Shown piece after piece: positions 56,401 through 64,000 of a DNA stretch of 64,000 bases. A program made the position numbers and the translations under genes. Source of the DNA: Vitellaria paradoxa (lineage: Eukaryota > Streptophyta > Magnoliopsida > Ericales > Sapotaceae); contig CM034233.1 of NCBI GenBank assembly GCA_019916065.1, positions 46,610,534 to 46,674,533 on the forward strand, in the 5' to 3' direction. The notes beneath the pieces were generated by a model. It had not been told where the DNA came from. It ran no database searches and was given only the letters and a program-made list of their open reading frames with translations. The first letter of the stretch is position 1. Every line of letters starts with the position of its first letter.

Positions 56401-58119
56401 CTATACAATTTGAACATTTTCTAATTATAACTTCTTGATATGATCAAGTAACAATAGTCTCGCCCTCAATTGAGCAATTAAAACATCTGTTTCAGTTATA
56501 GCTAACTGTACACCCATCTAGGTCAAATCATTAAAGGTATATATCCTTCAGCTTTGATTACAAATTAACATGCCTACAGGCTTACGACTCAAAATATTTG
56601 CAATCTCATTTGCTCTACTCATATGATAATGTATATCGCAACCATAATCTTTCAACAACTCCAACCATCTTCTCTATCTTAAATTGATCTATTTTTAAAT
56701 ATATAATATTTTATGTTCTAATGTTTAGTATAAATATCAATAGGCTTACTATCTAAATAATGTCTCCATAACTTTAAAGCAATTACATCTGTAACTAATT
56801 TGAAGTCATGAGTTGGATAATTTTATTCATAAGGTCTTAATTATCTTAAAACATATGCAAGTACTTCCCATTTTGCATTAAACCACATCCTAACCTAAGT
56901 CATGAAATATCACTATAGATTACAAATTTACCATTTCTAGAAGAAAGTACATCAATTCTTAAAAATTTTTCTCATAATTGCCTTTCTATCCAAATGTGAC
57001 GTCTTTGTGAGTCAGTCGTATCATAGGTAATGCAATAGAACAAAATTTTAAATAAAACAACGATAATATCTTGCCAATCCAAGAACCTTAAGCATTTCTA
57101 TTGCACTAATTAAGCACTCCCCATTTAATATTCTCTTAATTTTCTTAGGATTAAAACTAATATCACTATTGAAATCACATATCCCAAAAATATTACCAAA
57201 TCCAGCCAAAAGTCATGCTTATTGAGTTTTGCAAACCACTATTTCTTTCAGAGCATCTATAACACTATTCTCAAATATTGTGCATGTTCTTCCTTATTTC
57301 TTAAGTAAATCAAAATATTACCACAAAAGATCAAGATAGGGTCCTAGCCCATCAAAGGCATCAAGAGAAAATTCCACTTCTCTACCTAGAATTATCCTTA
57401 TCAATTTACCTGAAAGCACATAGGGATACTTACACACAATAGATATTTCATTCAATTCAGTCTTTATCCTTTTAAGTATCAATCACATAAGCAAATCTCT
57501 CCTACTTAACATTTCCTCAACTTGTAAGGGAGATATTAAACTCTTAGGCATAACCTTGCAATCTCTACTGCATACTAAATCTGACTCTTTTAGCATTTGA
57601 AGTGTCGCTTCCTTGGTATAACAATTAATAAAACATAATTAATAAAATACAATACTCAATATAATGTCACAGTCACTTATATCTAGAAGTATTATATCAA
57701 AAACCAAAGCCCTGCTAGTTACCAACATCACATTATCTCTGTTCACATCTTTTGCTAATATTTTACCAGTAGGAGTAGTTACAGCCAACACAAAACACAG
57801 AATCTAACTCAGAATAAAAGAATAGATAGACCTAGAATATGTTAATACATGACCATGTCTACCAGTAACAGTGAGAAGATGCCTAAATATCCTAACATGT
57901 CATAAACATGTTCAATTCTCTATATTCTTATCTAACATCAAATTCAAGGTATGATGTAAAATAGAGTTCTATCTCATTCGACTATAAGATCCTTAATCTC
58001 CATACCAACAATGACATGCCACAATCACCTAAATTTATAATACTTTTTCTATAATTGGTTGCATGTACCAAACACTAACAAGTCTACAGAACCTTCTAAT
58101 TTAAGCTCCAATACTAAAC
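56401..58119 (-). pseudogene. Eroded protease, reverse transcriptase and RNase H of the minus-strand Gypsy element
   Basis: Only short motifs survive among many stops, such as ARYYRCFI near 57060 (the linker LAGYYRRFI of Gypsy RT-RNase H), MPKSLISPLQVEEML near 57540 and CKYPYVLSGKLI near 57420. No gag can be recognised between here and the 5' LTR, so that part is deleted. Assignment rests on order and on the clear integrase downstream. Confidence 0.55.
58107..58118 (-). promoter_or_regulatory. Degenerate primer binding site
   Basis: Minus-strand TTTAGTATTGGAGC directly follows the LTR end and resembles TGGTATCAGAGC. Confidence 0.4.
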
Positions 58120-58868
58120 TGTTGCACCCCTATTTTAGGAGATATATACAAATAAGTAAAACATCCCATAAATTGTAACTCTATATTTATTTCTAGAAAC
58201 AGTAAAAATCAACACAAGACTAGGATTAAAATGGAAAAATAGACAACTAAGGTTATTTTTCAGCACATGCAACCACGCCTAACTTAAGTCTAAAAAATTT
58301 AAAATTTAGGTATGAGTGTCACACACTCAGTAGAAGTGTTATACTTAAAATAAAAGATAATAAATTATTCACTTTTTATTTTATTATATAATTTAATGTC
58401 ACTTTTCATTCTCATCACATATTCAGCAGAACTCATTCTCATATTTCATCTAATTATCCACAATTAATTACGTAATCAATAGTCTCATGGATAACCAAGA
58501 ACTAAATTTAGTAATAATAATAATATCATATCACATCTAACACTACGTTTTGTTCATTAGCTCTTAGCATCACGTTATGCCCCGTCTAACAATAATACAA
58601 ATATCTCATCACATTATTATCATCATTTTTCAATCATCAATTTCATTGCATCATCGCACCTTATTTAACAATGGTAAAAAAATATCATCAAATTATGATC
58701 ACCACATGCCCCATCTAACAATGTTGTGATATGTATATATGATGAACAATTTAAATGTTAATGCAGTACACAATTGGCCCCATCTGACTTATGAGTTAAG
58801 CACTCAACTATGGACAGTGGCTTTAATTAGCATGTCCTATTAGCTCCATTTGACTTGGCCCCATCTAG
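58120..58868 (-). repeat. Truncated 5' LTR of the minus-strand Gypsy element
   Basis: Aligns with 48812-49640, including GAGTGTCACACACTCAGTAG and TCACTTTTCATTCTCATCAC, then stops at about 58868 in the RT of the older Gypsy element. About 1.9 kb of LTR are missing. Confidence 0.75.
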
Positions 58869-60160
58869 TGATCATTTAACCTAAGTACTCTACTTTCTCT
58901 TAAGCGAAGGCACAAATTGATGGTTTAATAAAAAAACTAATTTTCCATGAAAATTTCAAGGAATTGTCTGAAATGGTGGTGGTGATCATTTCGATTCTTC
59001 GAGTAAACAAAGATGTCATTGAATAAAACTAAGACAAATTTTTGTAGAAATAGCTTAAAGATTTCATTCGTGGCTATTTGGAATGTTGCTAGGCCATTGC
59101 ATAGGCCAAAGGGCATTACCAAGTACTCGTAAGTTTACTATACATACAGAAGGCTATCTTATGAATGTCTAAATCCATACACGAATTTGGTGGTATCCAA
59201 CCCTTAAGTCTAGTTTTGTGAAGATGGTTGATCCCCCGAGTTCATCCAATACATCATCAATGGTAGGGATTAGAAATTTATCCTTGATTGTAGCTTCATT
59301 AAGTGCTTGATAATTTATACAGAAATGCCATGATCCATTCTTCTTCTTCACCAACAGAACAAGTGAAGAAAATGGGCTAGTGCTGGGTGTATTAGTTCAT
59401 TGTTCAGCATCTCACTAACTTACTTTTCAAGCTCCACTTTTTGGAAGTAGGCATACCTATAAGGGGCTGCATTGACTACTCGGCCTTCATTCTACAAGTT
59501 TATCTCATGACGAACTAGCATTTGGGAGGTAATGCCTTAAGTTCTTCCAAAATAAAGTAGCACTCATGTAGCAACTGTTGAATGTCATAGGGCAGTTCAT
59601 GCGAACTTGTTATCCCTATTAAATCTCTATCTTGTCTTGCTGCTTTGCTATGATGCTATTTGAATTGCATAACACTCGGCTTTTGATCGATACAACTTTT
59701 AGAAGATGTTGATTTCTGTCCCTTTGCTGCTGGATAATAGTTGCATAACTAACTTGAAATGCTGGCCCTTCCATTGGAACTCCATAGTCATCATTTCATA
59801 GTTGCAGACGATATTCACAAGTTTTTACAGCCATTATGTGCTCAATACATGATCTATTTTAGCTAGTGGTAAAGAGTAGAAATCCACATTCATTCTTAGG
59901 CTTTGGATTTTAATTGAGACAGATTGGTACTGCTTCTTACAAACCAACTTTTTATTGCCGGTAACCTGGACTTCAAATGGCTCGATTGCAATTATTGGTA
60001 ACTTCAAACTCCCAACAACTGTTAAATTGATGAAGTTATGATTCCAACCATCATTTATCAAGATTGTGACTTATTGGTTGCCTACCCATGCAAAATTCCT
60101 TATTGTCTTAGACTTGTAAAGGTTGGTTGTGTCATGTACCTTTGTGGTGGAAACCTTAGT
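58869..60160 (-). pseudogene. Protease and reverse transcriptase of the older Gypsy element
   Basis: At 60061-59834 the protease core reads INDGWNHNFINLTVV and VDFYSLPL. RT follows at 59354-59169 with [33 protein letters not shown] and [10 protein letters not shown], then at 59122-58937 with MPFGLCNGLATFQIATNEIF. The catalytic box is VLVLFNDIFVYS, in which the first Asp of the usual YxDD has become Asn. It ends at CAFA, a stop, EKVEYLG, where the other element's LTR begins. Inactive. Confidence 0.8.
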
Positions 60161-62170
60161 TATGGCTGGCTAAGCCAAGTCTATTTTTGAATAGACAATT
60201 GTGCAAACATAAGACTGTGAGAGAGCTAAATCTTATGAAATTTTCGAATCAACCAATTGCACACATAATAAAGAAAGTAACACCAAAAGATTAGCGAGTT
60301 ATTAAATTTATATATTTCAAAAATATATTAGAATTAAATTAAAATACATAAATAAAAAATGCTCCAATAATAATTAGGTAATTTCTCTCATAACAACGAC
60401 TTTTAGTAGTTTTATATTTATAACTCTATATTATTTTTATTTTTAAGAAATTTTTGAATGGAAAACTCCATTTCTTTTATTTTTTAGTATTTTTTCTTTT
60501 TACTTTCTTTTGCCCTATACCGATATATGACTACAATTATATTTTTTCTTTTGTTTGTATACACTAGGGTTGTATTATATGATTACTAGAAATAACTCGT
60601 ACCTGAAGGCACAAAAATATAATTTGACCAGCAAAAAATTTAAATATAGATTTGTAAAATAAACTTACACAAAAAATTGTAAAAATAACTATAAAAATAA
60701 AAATTACCAATAAAAAAATAACTGTAATGTAACTATGAACTAGATGCATTTTTACTAAAACTAAATTATAAAAGATGTAAAACATAAAAAACCACTAAAT
60801 AAAAAACAAAATGAAATAAATGGATCCTAGGGAGATTGACATCAATGGAGATATAAATTGTCTAATCAAAATTAGATGGTTTATAATAAAAGAAAATTAA
60901 GAAATTTTCACTTATAAATTTTAAATTTATTTTTGTTGTGAACTCGTCCGATTAAAACTCACAACTTTGATGTCACTAGGGTTAATATCCTTTTTTTATC
61001 TAACTATTTGCTTTTTTATTTTTCTTTTATCTTAATTTTTTTGAGTAATTATGGAAAGTTATCAAACTAATTGAAAATTTAGCTCTCTAAAAAAATAAAA
61101 TAAAATAAGAAGTCAATTTTTTTGTATGAAAATAAAATTTCTTAACCTATAAAAGTCTAATACACTATATTTGTTGTAAATATTCACAAACTTACAAAAT
61201 ATTGGTAAAATGTTAAAAATTATAGAGTTTTATCCTAACCAGTTTCTATTAGTATTTTCGAATGACAGCATTCCCGTGTCAATTCAATAAGTGGTAATGA
61301 ACATGTATTAATTCAATAAGTGATAATAAACATTCATCCACGTTTCAATTCAATCAGGGGTAATGAGCATGTATCCATTCAGTAAGTGATAATAAACATT
61401 CATCCGTATTAGTTATTCCACACAAAACTGATTTTTTTGCAAAATTTTCTCACTTTTTCAAGTTCTTAGATTTACCAAATGAAAAAAATATAAAATTATT
61501 AAAAATTTCACTTTATTTACCAAATGGAACCTTAATCTATTGAAAAATAATTAAATATTAATTAAATTTAACAAAAATTTAATTGCTCTCTAATAACAAC
61601 TCTCAGTATATTTTATATTTTAAATACACAAAAATATAATTTGACATGTAAATAGCTTAAATTTAAATTTACAAAGTAGACCTATACGAAAAGGTATAAA
61701 AATAACTTATAAAAATAAAAATCACTAATCAAAAGAGATTAAAGTATCGATATAATATTTAAAAAAGGTATAAAAGTTTATTATTTATTATAAATATTAT
61801 CACATTTTTTAAAATATTATTTAGAATCTTTTATATAGAAAGTATTCAAAAAAATATAAGGAGAGTAAGAGAAAAAAATAATTTTGGCCATTCAATAATT
61901 TCAACAGTTAAAAATATTTCAAATTTAAAATTTTAATATTCTTATTATATAAATGATACAAAGAGTGTAAAAGTGTATTTATTTAAAACTTAAGTTTTAA
62001 GCATATTAAAACTGATAATTTAATTTAAATGTTTATTTTTTAATAAAATTTCAATGAAAATTAAAGTTTAAATATGTATATAATTTTTTAAAATAAAAAA
62101 TTAGTTGACTTTGTCTAATAGATATCCATACGTTATTTAATAAAAAGTTTAAATCTAATTGTTGAAAATA
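60161..62170. other. AT-rich sequence, no gene seen
   Basis: Short A/T runs dominate. At 61270-61410 a block of about 80 bp (TCAATTCAATAAGTGGTAATG ... AATAAACATTCATCC) is present twice in tandem with differences. Confidence 0.5.
61270..61410. repeat. Diverged tandem duplication, about 80 bp
   Basis: GTAATGAACATGTATTAATTC and GTAATGAGCATGTATCCATTC each precede AGTGATAATAAACATTCATC. Confidence 0.7.
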
Positions 62171-62176
62171 TACAAA

Positions 62177-62394
62177 TGTCAAATCAATAAGTTATATTGT
62201 TATATAATTGTTACAGTTAGGACTGTCAATGGTTGTTTATCTAATAGTGGTGAAGTTTTAATGATGTAGGACAAATGTCAAAAAATAATTAATTCTTTAT
62301 TTATTTTAAATTAAGAAAAATATAATTTGTATAATTTTACAAAATATAATATATATATATATACATATATATATATATGTATATATATATATAC

Positions 62395-62443
<49 letters not shown>

Positions 62444-62840
62444 CATATATATATAAGTTTTGAATTTCAAATTTCAAACATAATGCTTAGCCATTCCCTT
62501 ATGCCTTCCCCATTCCCCAACCATTTTATATAGGATAGATGTCAAATCAATATTAGTGAAATTGTTATATAAATAATTTTGATAGTTGGGAGTGTCGACT
62601 GTCAACGGTTGTTTACCTAACAATGATAAAACTTTGATGACATAGGACAAATGTCAAAATAAAATAATTAATTCTCTATTTATTTAAAATTAAGAAATAT
62701 ATACTTTATATAATTTTACAATATATATATATATATATATAATTTTCAAATTTCAAATTTCAAACACAATACCGGGCCATTCCCTCATACCCTCCCCATT
62801 CCCCAACCATTCCATTTAAGATAGATGTCAAATCAATATG
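62177..62840. repeat. Two tandem units of about 290-365 bp with (TA)n cores
   Basis: The word TGTCAAATCAATA recurs at 62177, 62540 and 62826. Each unit holds GACAAATGTCAAAA, ATAATTAATTCT, a (TA)n tract (62350-62455 and 62721-62742) and CCTTCCCCATTCCCCAACCA or a close variant. Unit length differs mainly through the (TA)n tract. Confidence 0.85.
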
Positions 62841-62854
62841 AATGGATTTGAATT

Positions 62855-62889
<35 letters not shown>

Positions 62890-64000
62890 TGGATTTGTTA
62901 ATAGATAACTAATGTAAAGTGAGTTAATGAATTTCTAAAATACACTTACTTGCCTATTGATTAATTATTGTTGCAAAATTTATATATTTCAAACATATTT
63001 GAAATTAAATTTAAAAATAAAAATATCTAAATAATAAGTAAGATAAAAAATTAATTTAAAAATGATTGACTATTAATTAAATTTGTGATAAATCAAATAT
63101 AGACCTCCTTAACATTTGAAATGTATAAATATTTGGGTAAATTATATCTAGACCCCCTGAACATTAGGCTAATTATACCTAGACTCCCTAGACATTTCAA
63201 CTTTACACTTAAATCCCTTATTCCCTAATGTTTGTAATAGTTAGATCTATCCGTTAATTTTCTCCATTAGCTAATTAGATTTTCGTTGTAAAATGATAAA
63301 AATACCCCAAAGCCCATCATCTGAGTTGATGGAGGATAAGTCGTAAGGCAACAAACTAGTTTTATCTATAAACAGTCTCTCTCTTTCTCTTGCGGCAATA
63401 GTGGCGACTCTTAATCAAGCGTTTTTTTCTTGGAACCTAGGTGAAAATTTCATCTGTGGCTCGGTCTCGGCTTTAGCTGCCAACCATCGCATCAAAATCA
63501 TGGTCGCAAAGGCCTCAATTGCTGTTGAGCAATGGACGCAAACGAAGGTCGTGTTGGTTTTCATAGCATAGGGTTGAGAAAAATACCTTAGTTTGAAGGT
63601 TGAACTCTTTAAAATTTTCATATGCACAGCAGAAACACCTCCTTTTTAGGATTCAACCTTCCAAAATTATTCTCAACTCTCTTTCTAGATGGATGTGTGT
63701 CGTCACAAAATTACCCAAGTCTTATGGCTCACTTTAGTATATATAAAAGGAATTAGAGATAAATACAGTATCTGTATAAGAGAAGATCTCTCAACCATAG
63801 AGATTATCTTTTATCCACTCTCACATATATATTTAATGTATATATCTTCCTAACGTATAAAATATTTAGAAGATATGGTATCTTGAGAAAATCTCCCAAT
63901 CTAAAAGAATATTTCTCAACCATATCATCTTATCTAAACATACATTAGATGTTTATAATATTTATAATTTATTTTACAAATAAAATAAATTATAAATCAT
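62841..64000. other. AT-rich sequence with a dispersed-repeat-like stretch
   Basis: 63090-63300 holds near-duplicated wording (TAAATTATATCTAGACCCCC and TAATTATACCTAGACTCCC), typical of dispersed plant repeats. A TATA-like TAGTATATATAAAAGG lies at about 63738. No gene is seen; a short open frame at 63415-63627 has no recognisable domain. Confidence 0.45.

Larger units (their letters stand above)
48812..58868 (-). mobile_element. Minus-strand Ty3/Gypsy element with 2.6-kb LTRs, inactive
   Basis: The 3' LTR is 48812-51438 and a truncated 5' LTR is 58120-58868; both carry GCACCCCTATTTTAG and long shared sequence. The purine tract AAGGGGAGAAAG precedes the 3' LTR on the minus strand, and a degenerate primer-site-like TAGTATTGGAGC follows the 5' LTR. 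The internal region (51439-51632 and 55435-58119) keeps integrase and eroded RT pieces and no gag. The 3.8-kb element copy B is inserted between its integrase and 3' LTR. It interrupts the older Gypsy element. Confidence 0.8.
48009..60160 (-). mobile_element. Older minus-strand Ty3/Gypsy element, split by another Gypsy element
   Basis: Protease and RT remnants lie at 58869-60160 and the polyprotein C-terminus plus an LTR piece at 48009-48811, all minus strand and in the expected order. Between them sits another LTR element (48812-58868). RNase H and the integrase core are missing, so a deletion accompanied or followed the insertion. Its gag end and 5' LTR are not recognisable beyond 60160. 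Confidence 0.6.

Noticed and set aside
62327..62533. Tyr/Ile-rich open frame
   Set aside because: It is encoded by a (TA)n microsatellite.
63415..63627. Possible small gene on the minus strand near the window end
   Set aside because: Only 70 codons with no recognisable motif, splice context or repeat partner.
1..64000. CRISPR arrays, bacterial operons, rRNA genes or riboswitches
   Set aside because: None seen. The repeats lack spacer structure, and all recognisable genes are plant transposon or spliced nuclear gene remnants.

Overview
The window reads as nuclear DNA of a higher plant, most likely a eudicot with a repeat-rich genome. It is AT-rich, has spliced-gene signals (GT-AG introns), and carries Ty1/Copia and Ty3/Gypsy LTR retrotransposons primed by initiator tRNA-Met (TGGTATCAGAGC-type sites), an RTE-type LINE family with TTGGTTTGG tails, SINE-like and MITE-like pieces and many microsatellites. 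There are no bacterial operons, CRISPR arrays or rRNA genes. All calls come from reading the sequence; no database search was possible.

Layout. 1-3311: a GC-rich block of tandem repeats (152-bp units, then ~450-590-bp units) followed by the 3' end of an LTR element. 4921-28150 (minus strand): the only cellular gene I can support. It has a large 3' exon (4921-7427) and two small upstream exons (7640-7717 and 28032-28150). The first two exons join in phase 0 across a 20.3-kb intron filled with transposons. The large exon has three in-frame stops and two frame breaks, so in this assembly the gene looks decayed. The intron holds a Copia element (10822-17734, TSD CAGTG) with two RTE LINE fragments inside it; a tiny TRIM element (18159-21625, TSD CAATC) split by a 3.2-kb RTE LINE; and a nested LTR element (21729-26694) carrying reversed LTRs, a four-copy 162-bp array and a probable solo LTR.

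29216-36883: a minus-strand LTR element with heat-shock-element-like motifs in its LTRs. A plus-strand Gypsy element (29404-34788, TSD AACTT) lies inside its 3' LTR. 36884-43463: AT-rich, mostly featureless, except for a 560-bp fold-back (inverted repeat) at 39749-40306.

43464-60160: two copies of one 3.7-3.8-kb TSD-flanked sequence in opposite orientation (43464-47175 and 51633-55434). The second lies inside a minus-strand Gypsy element with 2.6-kb LTRs, which itself lies inside an older minus-strand Gypsy element. Each 3.7-kb copy holds two tRNA-like, pol III-box-containing modules. 60161-64000: AT-rich sequence with small tandem duplications and (TA)n tracts.

No novel metabolic or defence system is evident. 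The main interest is the nesting record, the large inverted repeat, the fold-back, the possible heat-response motifs and the transposon-stretched decaying gene.
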